Positions 51,338 through 62,174 of a DNA stretch of 64,000 bases are shown in pieces. The position numbers and the translations under genes are program-made. Every line of letters begins with the position of its first letter. The stretch's first letter is position 1. Source of the DNA: Actinomadura latina NBRC 106108 (GTDB taxonomy: Bacteria > Actinomycetota > Actinomycetes > Streptosporangiales > Streptosporangiaceae); assembly GCF_001552195.1 (NCBI RefSeq), contig NZ_BCQS01000006.1, positions 186,001 through 250,000 on the forward strand. The letters run 5' to 3'. Below the pieces are notes generated by a model, which did no database searches, was not told the DNA's origin, and worked only from the letters and a program-made list of their open reading frames with translations.

Positions 51338-54300
51338 ATGGTTCGCGCTGCGACATGCCGTTGTGCGTCGGTTCTCCGTTCGCTGTTGTGGCGGCGTCCC
51401 AGTCGGATAGCGCACATCATGGCGTTGTTGATGGTCGCCGGATTGCTCCAGGTGCCGATAACTGCAGTGTTGCCTGAATCTGCGGTTCATGCCGATGAAC
51501 CGAGGGTGGCCGGGCCCCAAGGGGGCCCCCAAGGGGTGGCGACTGAAGAGGAAGCCGTCGCGACGGCGAAGCGGACGGGTGAACCGGTCGAGATCACCTC
51601 GCGGCGTGGGGAGACTCGCACGGTGCGTGCGCTGTCGAATGGTCGGCTCGAGGTCGAGCAGCACGTCCAGCCGATCCGTGCTCGTCAAGGCGGTAAATGG
51701 GTCGACATTGACACTCGCCTGCACGTTTCCGGTGGAGCGGTCGTCCCGGCGGCGACGACGGTCGGGCTCCGGTTCTCCACCGGCGGGAGCGGTCCGATGG
51801 TTCAGATGACCCGAGCTGGCCGGAAGCTCGCGTTGACCTGGCCGCAGCCGCTGCCCGAACCGGCCCTTGACGGTGACACCGCCGTCTACAAGGGCGTGGC
51901 CGGCCCTGACGTGGATCTACGGCTGAGAGCTCTGAAGGACGGTTTCGCGCACGTTCTGGTGATCAAGACCGCCGAAGCGGCTAAGGACCCGCACGTAATG
52001 AAGTTGCCGCTGACGATGTCGACCACGCGTCTTGATGTGAGCCAGGAGCAGGGCGGCGTGCTAAAAGCCGCCGACACCGGCTCGGGTTCGGTGGTGTTCG
52101 AGGCGCCTTCCCCAATGATGTGGGACTCCTCCCAAGCCCCCACCGCGTCACCGCAGGCCCGCACCCAGACAGCGGAAGCGCTCAAGGAGCCCGCGGAGGG
52201 CGCCAAGACGGCTCCGATCGATGTCGCTGTCGGAGACGACAAGATCACTCTGACGCCGAATCAGGACTTGCTGACGGGGACGGACACCACGTTCCCGGTG
52301 TACATCGACCCGGTGTGGGGGGCTAAGAAGGCATCCGATTGGGGAATGGTGTCTTCGGGATGGCCCAGTCAGTCCTATTTCCACTTCGCGGGCAAGTCGA
52401 CTGAAGGAGTGGGACGCTGCGAGGTGGCCAAGGACCCCAACTGTGTGAAGAACCAGACCAAGCGACTGTTCTTCAAGGTGGGCCTGCCGCAGATCAAGGG
52501 CAGTTACATTCAGAATGTAGAGTTCACCGCCTTCGAGACGAGTGCCTACAACTGCAAGAATCCAACCTCGGTGCAGTTGTGGCGGACGGCGACGCTGAAG
52601 TCGTATGCAACGTGGAGTAATACCAACAAGTCATCAGTGTGGCTGGAGCACTTGACTTCCCGGGATGTGGCCTACTGTTCCAAGGCACCGGTGGAGTTCG
52701 GTGGGGCTAAGCTCCGATCGCATGTGCAGGATGCGGCGAACAAGGGCTACAGTTCGATCACCTTCGGGCTGAAAGCCTACAGCGAGTCGACGATGGACTG
52801 GTGGAAGCGGTTCTCCGAGGATGCTTATCTGAAGGTTCAGTACAACCGTCCGCCGTTGCAGCCCGACACCGACACCATGTACGCCAACCCGGGCACCAAA
52901 TGCCTGCCCAGCAGCCAAGCCAAGACGGTCAACGACTTCTCCATCCTGTACGCCTATCTGAAAGATCCCGACGACGAGGACAAGAACAAGGTGCAGGGTC
53001 AGTTCACGCTCCACTGGGCAAACAAGGCGGACGGCTCGGACTGGGGGCCGAAATGGACCTCAGGATTGATAGGCCCGAAGACGACGAACAGCAGATTCGA
53101 AACGCCGGTCCCCCCCGACGATCCCGGAGGGCACGAAGATCGGCTGGGGAGTACGGGCCTGGGACGGTGAGCAGTGGGGGCCATGGAGCTATGACGGCGC
53201 ACAGACGGGCTGCTACTTCTACTACGACCCGGCCAAGCCGGGTGAGCCGACGATCACCTCGACCGACTATCCCCAGGACGGCACCGATCACGGTGGCGTA
53301 GGACAGGCCGGAACGTTCACCATCTCCGATCCTGCAGGTGTCGCCGACAGGTTCGAGATCACACTGAACGATGAGCCGGTGACAACGGTGCAGACCACTG
53401 CCGGTGCAGCGCAGCAGGTGCAGATCGCGCCGACTCGAGTGGGCCCCAACATTCTGACGGTCCAGGGATTGGCCCCGTCCAGCCAGGTCGGCCCGGTCGT
53501 CTCCTACGAGTTCCGCGCGAACGCCGGCTCCGCTGCATTGGCCACGTTCAAGCTGGACGAACCTGCCGGCGCCACCAGTTTGCAGGCGGTGACACGCGAG
53601 GGTGAACCAGCCGTCTCAGCGACCGTGCATGGAGGCGTTACGACGGGGGGCATCGGCCATGTCGATCGGGCGCTTCAATTGGACGGCTCCACAGGGTACG
53701 CATCCACTGACGAACCACTGATTGATACCAGCAAAAGCTTTGCGGTATCGGCATGGGTCCGGTTGAACGGTGACGATCGAACCCGGACCGTCCTCAGCCA
53801 GGACGGGCAAAGCAAAAGCGGATTCTACCTGAAATATGAGCCGGCCACCCACAAGTGGGTATTGTCCATGGTCGCGCCTGACTCCTCCGACATGACCGCT
53901 TACCAAGCGTATTCCCTCCGTCAAGCGAGGTTCAATACCTGGACCCATTTGGCGGGGGTTTACGACCAAACATCGAAGAGACTTCAGATATATGTCAACG
54001 GCGTGCCGGGAACGCCCAGTCCAGTTGTCCCTGCAGCGTGGAATGCGACCGGAGGTTTCCAGATCGGTCGCAGCCTCTGGCTCGGCCAGCCCACCGACCA
54101 CTGGCCCGGAATGGTCGACGATGTGCGCGTCTACGACCGAATTCTCGGCCCGAAGGAGGTCGAGGACATGGTCACAGAACATCCGGTCCTCAACGCTCGG
54201 TGGATGCTCAACGACAATGGCCAAGCGGACCCGTTCCCCGCAGAGGCTCCCGACCTGGTGTTCCACAACGGTGCGGCCCTTGACCCTGATGCAGGGCTGG

Positions 54301-54899
54301 GATGGGGAACCTCGCTGGCAGGGTTGATGCTGGGCGCTGATCAGGCGTTCGCTGAGACCCTGACGCCACCAGTCTGGACGGACGAGAGTTTCACGATCGC
54401 CGGATGGGTGCGCAACATGGGACGTCCGCAGCAGACGGCCACGGTTTTCTCGCAACCCGGTGCCCATTCGAATGCGTTCGCGCTGCAATATGTGCCCGGC
54501 GATGATCCCGAGGAGCAGGGTGGCTGGCAAGTCGCCATGCGCAACTCCGATGACGCGGCTGCTACTCCGTTGGTGGCTTCTCACTCCAACTTCCAACTTG
54601 GAGATTGGGTTCATGTGGCGGTGGTTTATGACATGCTGCGCCAGCGGATGAGCCTCTACGTCAACGGGCAACTCGATGAAACCTCCGACGGAGTGTCCCA
54701 GGAGGACAACGTGCTTCCCTTCAAAGCGGAGAACAATGGCGGTCTGCAGGTAGGCCGCAACAAGTTCGGTGCCGCCGACGGAACCGCGTTCTGGCCGGAT
54801 GCGATCGATGACGTCTGGGCCTACCAAGGCGCGCTCACCCCGCAGCAGGTCGCCAGTCTCGCCGTCGATGTGGAATTCCCTGCCCGAACCGGGCCCTAG
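51338..54899 (+). pseudogene. Secreted DNRLRE/LamG protein with a homopolymer frameshift
   Basis: The gene encodes a signal peptide (core IMALLMVAGLLQVPITAVLPESAVHA), a DNRLRE domain at about 330-500 (KRLFFKVGLPQIKGSYIQNVEFTAFET), a Tyr/Trp-rich linker domain, and two LamG domains (WVRLNGDDRTRTVLSQDG, VDDVRVYDRILGPKE; WVRNMGRPQQTATVFSQPG, IDDVWAYQGAL). The frame breaks at seven Cs (53110-53116): before it reads NSRFETPVP, after it, one frame on, TIPEGTKIGWGVRAWDGEQ. With six Cs it would be one protein of 1186 residues. It precedes the RHS gene, a recurrent actinobacterial pair. Confidence 0.82.
53110..53116 (+). repeat. Seven-C run at the frameshift
   Basis: Seven C residues sit exactly where the LamG gene changes frame. 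Losing one C restores the frame. It is either a real mutation, a slippage-prone switch, or a sequencing error. Confidence 0.8.
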
Positions 54900-55006
54900 C
54901 GCCTTACCCGGCCGCCGCCTTTGTGGCGGCCGGCCCCGCGAACCCCGTCTTGGACTTCGATGCATGCCGAGCGTGCCCGTTGCGGGACCGCCCTGTGGAG
55001 GACGTC

Positions 55007-58000
55007 GTGAAGGCTGGTCGAGTAAGGTCCCGTCGCCGGACGCTGATTCTGGAACCGCGCCGGTCGGCGCGCGCCGTTGCGATCGTGACCGCATTGGCGC
55101 TGGCGGCCGGACTGGCGTCGGTGCCGCCGGCGCTGGCCGAACCGCCGAACTCCAAGCGCCCCAAGGTCGAAAACAACGAGCCAGTGGTGGACGGCCGCCC
55201 CTTGAAGGCCCGTCCGCGCAAGGTCGCCGCGGCCAACCCTGGCCCCGCGGCCAGGTCGGCCTGGCCGACGCCCGGTATCGCAGAGGTAAGTGTGCCGTCC
55301 GGCGTGGGCACAGGCCGTACTGCGAAAGTCGAGGGCGCCAACGGTGTCGGAGCTTCTGCGAGCAAGCTTCCAGTCGAGATACTCGCGCCTAGCCGGCAGG
55401 TGCGTGCAGCGGGGGCTGCGCCGGCGGCGAAGCAGGTACGGGTACAGGTGCTGGATCAGCAGGCCGCCAGCAGGACGGGTGTGGACGGGTTGGCGTTCAC
55501 GGTGGCCCGCACCGATGCCGCCGCGCCCGGACGCGTGAAGCTGCGGCTCGACTACTCGGCATTCGCACAAGCATTCGGCGGCGCCTATGGAGCACGTCTG
55601 CGACTTATGGAGTTGCCAGCCTGCGCGTTGACGACGCCCAACAAGTCGCAATGCCAGAAGGCCAAACCTGTGTCGGCCAGTAATGACGGTGCGGCCAAGA
55701 CGCTGACCGCCGAGGTTGAGGCGGCCCCCGCAGCCACGGCGGAATCGTCGACTCAGACGGCGACGGGTCAGAGCGCGACACTCCTGGTCGCCGCAGCCGG
55801 TGCTGATAGTTCGCAAGGTGATTACGGGGCGACTTCACTGGAGGCGTCGGCGACCTGGAAGGCTGGCGGGAACGGCGGGGACTTTTCCTGGTCTTATCCA
55901 ATACGGGTGCCGCCCGTACCCGGCAAGCTGACCCCTCAGGTTGACGTCTCCTATTCCTCGGGAAGTGTGGACGGCCGGACCGCCAACTCCAATGGGCAGC
56001 CGTCCTGGCTCGGCGAGGGCTTTGACCTGTGGCCGGGATACATCGAGCGACGTTACAAAGGTTGCAAGGAAGACGGGGCCCCAAAGGATTCGGGGGGCAA
56101 CTATCCCGCGGATCAGTGCTGGGGCTATGACAACGCCACCGTCACCTGGGGCGGCAAGGGCGGCGAGCTGATCAAGGCTTCCGACGGCAGTTGGCGACTG
56201 AAGGACGACGACGGCACCAAATTCGAGAAGCTCACCAGCTCCTCGAACGGCAACGGTGATGACAACGGGGAGTATTGGAAGGTCACCACCACCGACGGCA
56301 TCCAGTACTTCTTCGGCCTCAACCGGCTACCCGGCTGGACGAGTGGAAAACCCGAGACCGATTCGACGTGGACCGTCCCGGTGTTCGGTGACGACTCTGG
56401 TGAGCCGTGCCACGGATCGTCCTTCGCCACCTCTTGGTGCCAGCAGGCCTACCGCTGGAACCTGGACTACGTCGTAGACCCGGGCGGGAACGCGATCAAC
56501 TACACCTACGACCAGGAGATCAATCACTACGGCCGCAACCTCAAGGCTGCCGACGAGACCCCGTACGTGCGCGGCGGGTTTCTGAAGACGATCTCCTATG
56601 GTCTGCGGAAAGACGCGCTGTTCGCCAAGGCGCCGGCACAGGTCACCTTCACCACCTCCGAACGCTGCATCCCGAGCGAGACCTTCGACTGCAATCCGTC
56701 CAAGATCGGAAGTAACCCGGACAAGTGGTGGGATGTCCCGTGGGACTTGCATTGCGATGCCGGGCAGGAGTGCAAGGACGCCCACGGTGGACTGGCGCCG
56801 ACATTCTGGTCTCGCAAACGACTCACCCAGATCACTACCCAGATCCTCAAGAGCGACGGATCGGGCTACAGGCCGGTGGACTCCTGGTCGATGAACCACT
56901 CCTGGGGGCTTGCCGACGTCGAACGTGACCTGCTGCTGGACGAGATCCAGCACACCGGTCACGCTGCCGACGGCTCCACGACCACGCTGCCGAAGGTCAC
57001 CTTCAACCCGATCCAGTTGGACAACCGGCTGGACAAGACCGGCGACGACATCCTGCCGTACGTCCGCTACCGGGTCGGCGCCATCTACGACGAGTCCGGC
57101 GGGCAGATCGACATCAACTACTCCGACCCGGACTGTTCCCTGAACGATCTGCCGACGCCGGAGACCAACACCACCCGGTGCATGCCAGTGATCTGGACCC
57201 CGCCCGGCCGCGAGGACCCGATTACCGACTGGTTCCACAAGTACGTGGTCACCTCGGTGATCCAGACTGATCGCACCGGCCTGTCCCCGGATATGGCCAC
57301 CAAGTACGAGTATCTGGGTGGCGCAGCCTGGCATTTCGACGACGATGATGGGCTCTCCAAGGAGAAGTACAAGACCTGGTCGCAGTGGCGCGGCTACGGC
57401 CATGTCCGTACTCTGACCGGCTCCTACGACACCCCGTCCACTCAGGCTGATACCTACTACCTGCGTGGTATGGACGGCGACCGTAAAACGAAGTCCGGTG
57501 GCACCAAATCGGTAACCGTCTCTGACGGTGAGGGCGGCACTTACACCGACCATGAAGCGCTGGCCGGTTTCACACTCAAGACAGTCCAGTACACCGGCCC
57601 GGGTGGAAGCGTCCACTCCAAGACGGTCAACACCCCATGGCGTGTCCAGACGGCCTCACGCACCCGCTCGTGGGGGACCACGACGGCGAACGTGACCGCG
57701 ACCGACACCTCGCGGACCTGGACCGTCAAGGACGGTGGCGGCTGGACCGAGACCAAGACGGATAGCACCTTCGAAGACTCCGGACCGGGAATCGGAAGGG
57801 CCACCTCGGTCAACGACCTGGGAGACACCAGCACGTCCAGCGACGACAGGTGCACCCGGACCAGCTACGCCGACAACACAGGTGCCTGGATGGTGAAGTT
57901 CCCATCCCGGCTGGAGACCGTATCGGTTGCCTGCACCACCGCCCCCGACCGGCCCGCCGAGGTGCTCTCCGACGTGCGCACCTACTACGACAACGGTGCT

Positions 58001-61000
58001 CTCGGCGCTGCCCCGTCCAAGGGGCGCGTCACGAAGGTCGAAAAGCTCGCTGGCTACGACGGTGCCACTCCTAGGTACGTCACCCAGGCCGAGACGGTCT
58101 ATGACGACTACGGCCGGGCCACCAAAGTCACCGACGCCGCTGGCCAACCGGCCACCACCGCCTATGCCGACACCCAAGGTCTGAACACTCAGATCACCAC
58201 CACCAGCCCGCCCGCCAAACCGGGTGACTCTGCTACGGCACTGACCACAGTGCAGTACGTCGATCCCGCATGGGGCGTGCCGGTCACCACCATCGACCAA
58301 TCCAACCTGGGGCTGCGCACCGACTACGCCTACGATCCGCTCGGTCGGCTGATCAAGGTCTGGCTTCCCAACCAGTCCAAAGCCAACGGCCGTAACCCCA
58401 ACTACGAGTACGAATACCGCGTTACCGAGAACCAGATCGTCGCCGTCACGACCAAGACGCTCACTGCCACCGGAGCTCAGCGGATATCGGGAATCAAACT
58501 GCTGGACGGTTGGCTGCGCCCCCGCCAGGCTCAGGTGCCCGGCCAGTCTGGGCGGCTGATCAGCGACACCTTCTACGACGACCGCGGCCAAGTCGTCAAA
58601 ACCTACGTCCCCTACGCCGCCGAGGGAGCACCCAGCACCGCGCTGTTCGGCATCGGTACCCCAGGCCATGTCGAGACTCAGACCCGCACCGAGTACGACG
58701 GACTGGGCCGCAAGACTGTCGAAAAACTCACCACCGGTAATGGCTCTCAGCCCGATGCGGAACTGTGGCGCACCACCTACTCCTACGGCGGCGGCAACCG
58801 CACCTCGGTCACGCCGCCCGCCGGTGCCACCCCCACCGCCGAAATCACCGACGCCCGTGGTCAGGTAATCGAACGCCGGCAATACAAGTCCGCGACCCCG
58901 ACCGGCGACTACGACGCCACGCACTACACCTACAGTCCCGCCGGGCTGCTGACCAAGGTCACCGACCCGTCCGGCAACACCTTCACCACCACCTACGACC
59001 TGCTCGGCCGCAAGACCACGACCACCGACCCCGACGCCGGCACTACCAGGTTCACCTATGACGACCTGGACCGCCTCACCTCCACCACGGACGCGCGCGG
59101 CAAGAAGGTCTTCACCACCTACGACGGTATGGGACGCAAAACAGCCACACATGCCGACACAGCCGACGGCCCCGTGCTGGCGTCCTGGACCTACGACACC
59201 GTCGTCCGCGGCAAAGGCAAACTCGCTACCGCCACCAGGCACACCAGCGACGGCGACTACACCAGCACCGTCCGTCATTACGACGATCTCGGCCGCGCCG
59301 ACAAGACCGCCCTCACCGTCCCCGAGTCACAAGGCCCACTCGCCGGCCGCTACCTGTTCTCCACCCAGTACGGCCTGGACGAAACCATCCTGGGGCAATC
59401 GCGCCCGGCTGCAGGCGGTCTTCCGGCCGAGAGCATGACCTACGGATACGACGACCTCCTGCGCCCCACAGGCCTGACCGGCAGTACCGGTCCGACGGAT
59501 GCGACGACGTACGTCAACGACGTCCTCTACACCCCGACCGACAAGCTCAACCTTCTCGAACTCGGACCCGCCGGAAAGCACACCTGGCAGACCTTCACCT
59601 ACCAGTACGGCACCCAGCGGCCGGAGACTGCCCGCACTTCCCACGAAGGCGTGCAAGGCGACGACCGCTACGCCACCTACCACTACACCGACGCCGGCAC
59701 CATTACCTCGATCACTGACACCTCACGTGACGGCATCGACAACCAATGCTTCACCCACGACCACCTCCAACGCCTCACCCAGGCGTGGACACAAGGCACC
59801 ACGGACGCCTGCGCCACCGAACCCAACGACACGATCACCGGTGGGCCCGCCCCCTACTGGCACAGCTTCACCTACGATACCGCCGGCAACCGCACGAGTG
59901 AAACCCGCCACGGCATCGGTGGAACCGCCGACACCACTCGCACTTACACCTATGCCCCCGCCGGGCAGGGCAACCGCCTCAACCAGGTCACGCAGACCGG
60001 CCCCACCGGTCAGCGCACCGACACCTACACCTACGACGCCGCTGGCAACACCACCAAACGCGCCATCGACGTCAGCCCGACCAGCCCCGGCCAGACCCTG
60101 GAATGGGACACCGAAGGCGAGCTGTCCAAGGTCACCGAAAACGGCAACGACGTCACCTTCGTCTATGACACCGACGGCAACCGCCTCCTCCGTAAGGACC
60201 CCGCCGGCACCACCCTCTACCTGCCCGACGGCACCGAACTACGTGCTCTCGGCGGCGCCCCCGCCGCCACCGGCACCCGCTATTACACCTTCGGCGGCCA
60301 AACCGTCGCGATGCGCACCTCCGACGGCACCGTCACTCACCTGGCCAGCGACCACCAAGGCACCGCCCAGATCGCCGTCAACACCACCACACAACAGACC
60401 ACCGTCCGCCGCTCCACCCCCTTCGGCGGTGTTCGCGGATTCGACGACGACGCCACCTGGCCCAACGACAAGGGCTTCCTCGGCGCTACCAAGGACCCCA
60501 CCGGTCTCACCCACCTGAGCGCCCGCGAATACGATCCCGACACTGGCCGCTTCATCTCCGTCGACCCCGTCCTCGACACTGCCAACCCGCTGCAGATGAA
60601 CGGCTACACCTACGCCAGCAACAACCCCGTCACTCACAGCGACCCCTCAGGCCTCCGTGTCGACGGCTGCGAAGTCAACCACGACTGCACTCCACATCAC
60701 AAAGGCCGCAAGGGCTCCCAGCGCTGCGACATCTACTGCGGGCCCACCACCCCCCACTTTGGAGCCAAACCCGGCGGAGACCCGCTCGCAGCACCCGCAC
60801 TGGGCCATGCACTGCCGCGAAAGGTCTACGAACACCTGCTTAACCTCGGCTACCGCGGCAGCCAGGACTTCACCCTCCGCGATGCGATCGCCTTCCTGGG
60901 AGCAGGGCTGGATGACAACCAATGGGACGGCTTCTGCCGAACCGTCAACGCCAGCGCGCAGAGCCTCTGCCGCCACAATCCCTTCACCGGCCACGACACC

Positions 61001-61606
61001 ACCGACTCTGGCCTCAAACAAGCCCTGATCATCGGCGGCATCACCACCGTCGTTACCGCCGGACTCATCCTCTGCGCCGCCGGAGGCTGCGAATCCGGAG
61101 CCTTCCAAACAGCCGGGATCGCTTGCATGGCCTCCAAGGTCTGCGGTACGGCTCTTACGAGTGTTTTGAGCGCAGGAACTGCCGTTACCAACGCATACGG
61201 TGCCGGAGAACTTCCCAGCGGTGCCTCGGTGGGGCGAGGCGGATCATGGTTGGCGAAGCTTCGCTGCCGTAGTAGCTGCGGACCTGATATCGGCACTAAA
61301 CTGGAGTATTTCTTCGGAAATGCCACGGGAAATGCCCACAATATTCAACGAAGCGGCGACATGGCCAGTCAGTTGAATCGGATTGGGATTGGAGATAATG
61401 CAAGAGGGCGGGCGCTTTTTGCCAAGCATCTTGAAGACGTTTTCAATGATCCAAATTCTGTAGTCCGAGTCCAGGAGAATGGGCGAACGGTGAGAGAAGG
61501 GATCCTGAAGGGGCCTGGTGGAATGGTCAAGACGGAAACAGTTTGGGACGGCAATCGATTGATCACTGGTAACTTGTTTGGATCTAATTCAAGATACCGA
61601 AACTAG
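55007..61606 (+). CDS. Secreted RHS-repeat protein with C-terminal toxin-like tip
   Basis: The 2199-residue protein has a signal peptide ending near PALAEPP (44), an N-terminal SpvB-like beta region (VPPVPGKLTPQVDVSYSSGSVDG...LGEGFDLWPGYIERR), RHS/YD repeats from about 1040 to 1780 (YDPLGRLIKV, YDLLGRKTTTTDPDAGTTRFTYDDLDRL, YDAAGNTTK), and the RHS core REYDPDTGRFISVDPVLDTANPLQMNGYTYASNNP at about 1840. A hydrophobic segment (LKQALIIGGITTVVTAGLILCAAGG) follows. The last ~105 residues (from DIGTKLEYFFGNATGNAHNI) are a separate, AT-richer module, the toxin position in polymorphic toxins. GTG 55007 has GGAGG five bases upstream. Confidence 0.88.
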   Translation: MKAGRVRSRRRTLILEPRRSARAVAIVTALALAAGLASVPPALAEPPNSKRPKVENNEPVVDGRPLKARPRKVAAANPGPAARSAWPTPGIAEVSVPSGVGTGRTAKVEGANGVGASASKLPVEILAPSRQVRAAGAAPAAKQVRVQVLDQQAASRTGVDGLAFTVARTDAAAPGRVKLRLDYSAFAQAFGGAYGARLRLMELPACALTTPNKSQCQKAKPVSASNDGAAKTLTAEVEAAPAATAESSTQTATGQSATLLVAAAGADSSQGDYGATSLEASATWKAGGNGGDFSWSYPIRVPPVPGKLTPQVDVSYSSGSVDGRTANSNGQPSWLGEGFDLWPGYIERRYKGCKEDGAPKDSGGNYPADQCWGYDNATVTWGGKGGELIKASDGSWRLKDDDGTKFEKLTSSSNGNGDDNGEYWKVTTTDGIQYFFGLNRLPGWTSGKPETDSTWTVPVFGDDSGEPCHGSSFATSWCQQAYRWNLDYVVDPGGNAINYTYDQEINHYGRNLKAADETPYVRGGFLKTISYGLRKDALFAKAPAQVTFTTSERCIPSETFDCNPSKIGSNPDKWWDVPWDLHCDAGQECKDAHGGLAPTFWSRKRLTQITTQILKSDGSGYRPVDSWSMNHSWGLADVERDLLLDEIQHTGHAADGSTTTLPKVTFNPIQLDNRLDKTGDDILPYVRYRVGAIYDESGGQIDINYSDPDCSLNDLPTPETNTTRCMPVIWTPPGREDPITDWFHKYVVTSVIQTDRTGLSPDMATKYEYLGGAAWHFDDDDGLSKEKYKTWSQWRGYGHVRTLTGSYDTPSTQADTYYLRGMDGDRKTKSGGTKSVTVSDGEGGTYTDHEALAGFTLKTVQYTGPGGSVHSKTVNTPWRVQTASRTRSWGTTTANVTATDTSRTWTVKDGGGWTETKTDSTFEDSGPGIGRATSVNDLGDTSTSSDDRCTRTSYADNTGAWMVKFPSRLETVSVACTTAPDRPAEVLSDVRTYYDNGALGAAPSKGRVTKVEKLAGYDGATPRYVTQAETVYDDYGRATKVTDAAGQPATTAYADTQGLNTQITTTSPPAKPGDSATALTTVQYVDPAWGVPVTTIDQSNLGLRTDYAYDPLGRLIKVWLPNQSKANGRNPNYEYEYRVTENQIVAVTTKTLTATGAQRISGIKLLDGWLRPRQAQVPGQSGRLISDTFYDDRGQVVKTYVPYAAEGAPSTALFGIGTPGHVETQTRTEYDGLGRKTVEKLTTGNGSQPDAELWRTTYSYGGGNRTSVTPPAGATPTAEITDARGQVIERRQYKSATPTGDYDATHYTYSPAGLLTKVTDPSGNTFTTTYDLLGRKTTTTDPDAGTTRFTYDDLDRLTSTTDARGKKVFTTYDGMGRKTATHADTADGPVLASWTYDTVVRGKGKLATATRHTSDGDYTSTVRHYDDLGRADKTALTVPESQGPLAGRYLFSTQYGLDETILGQSRPAAGGLPAESMTYGYDDLLRPTGLTGSTGPTDATTYVNDVLYTPTDKLNLLELGPAGKHTWQTFTYQYGTQRPETARTSHEGVQGDDRYATYHYTDAGTITSITDTSRDGIDNQCFTHDHLQRLTQAWTQGTTDACATEPNDTITGGPAPYWHSFTYDTAGNRTSETRHGIGGTADTTRTYTYAPAGQGNRLNQVTQTGPTGQRTDTYTYDAAGNTTKRAIDVSPTSPGQTLEWDTEGELSKVTENGNDVTFVYDTDGNRLLRKDPAGTTLYLPDGTELRALGGAPAATGTRYYTFGGQTVAMRTSDGTVTHLASDHQGTAQIAVNTTTQQTTVRRSTPFGGVRGFDDDATWPNDKGFLGATKDPTGLTHLSAREYDPDTGRFISVDPVLDTANPLQMNGYTYASNNPVTHSDPSGLRVDGCEVNHDCTPHHKGRKGSQRCDIYCGPTTPHFGAKPGGDPLAAPALGHALPRKVYEHLLNLGYRGSQDFTLRDAIAFLGAGLDDNQWDGFCRTVNASAQSLCRHNPFTGHDTTDSGLKQALIIGGITTVVTAGLILCAAGGCESGAFQTAGIACMASKVCGTALTSVLSAGTAVTNAYGAGELPSGASVGRGGSWLAKLRCRSSCGPDIGTKLEYFFGNATGNAHNIQRSGDMASQLNRIGIGDNARGRALFAKHLEDVFNDPNSVVRVQENGRTVREGILKGPGGMVKTETVWDGNRLITGNLFGSNSRYRN

Positions 61607-61616
61607 GTGAGCGGGC

Positions 61617-62174
61617 GTGTCAATGATTGTGATTTCAATCGACGATAGCGAGATCATGTGCTCCGTGTGGTCGAGTTCAGGCGAGGCACGCGCAGGATCG
61701 TTCGCTGATCTCGAAATTGCGAACGAGTATGGGTCGGGTGCTGGCCGCGTATTCATCTTCTCCCGGTCGGACATGGTTGGCGAGTCAAATCATAGATCGA
61801 CGGTAGGAATACAAATGGACTCAGAATTTGAGTCACCGACGATTCTGGGGCGTGAGTGGGGTGGGGCATACTGGGTAGGCTGCAATGCGCACCTGTACCG
61901 GATATCGCCCAGCATGGCGATCGACCGGGAGATCAATCTTGATTCGCATTTTGCCGGCCTGCGACTTGTGCCTAGCCTTGACAGGATAATCGTCCTGGCC
62001 GAAGTTGGCATTTTTGCTGTGCGCAGCAGTGGCGAGATTGATTGGCGAGTGGATCTCGACGTCATCACTGAAGTGCGCTGGGAGAGTGAAAGTGTGGCGA
62101 TTTCCCAGATGGATGGTCCGCAGGTGTGCGTGGATCTTCAAAGCGGGCGGTACCGTTCCGCTGATCAGCGCTAA
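61617..62174 (+). CDS. Candidate immunity protein for the RHS toxin tip
   Basis: The 185-residue protein is soluble and beta-rich, with repeating strand patterns (YWVGCNAHLYRIS, LRLVPSLDRIIVLAEVGIFAVRSSGEIDWRVDLDVITEVRWE) like two or three blades of a propeller. It starts ten bases after the RHS stop, with AGGTGAG as ribosome site, and is as AT-rich as the toxin tip. Position and composition, not a known family, make it a candidate immunity gene. Its TAA overlaps the proposed left TA end of the IS630 element, so the last residues may have been changed by that insertion. Confidence 0.6.
   Translation: MSMIVISIDDSEIMCSVWSSSGEARAGSFADLEIANEYGSGAGRVFIFSRSDMVGESNHRSTVGIQMDSEFESPTILGREWGGAYWVGCNAHLYRISPSMAIDREINLDSHFAGLRLVPSLDRIIVLAEVGIFAVRSSGEIDWRVDLDVITEVRWESESVAISQMDGPQVCVDLQSGRYRSADQR

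Noticed and set aside
57656..59278. A 540-codon Gly/Val-rich frame opposite the RHS repeats
   Set aside because: It mirrors the Thr/Asp/Tyr codon pattern of the repeats. The apparent low-complexity protein is an artefact of that repetition.
55007..61606. RHS repeats as a CRISPR-like or tandem DNA repeat
   Set aside because: The repetition is at the protein level (YD motifs) with varied codons and spacing; there are no identical DNA repeats or spacers.
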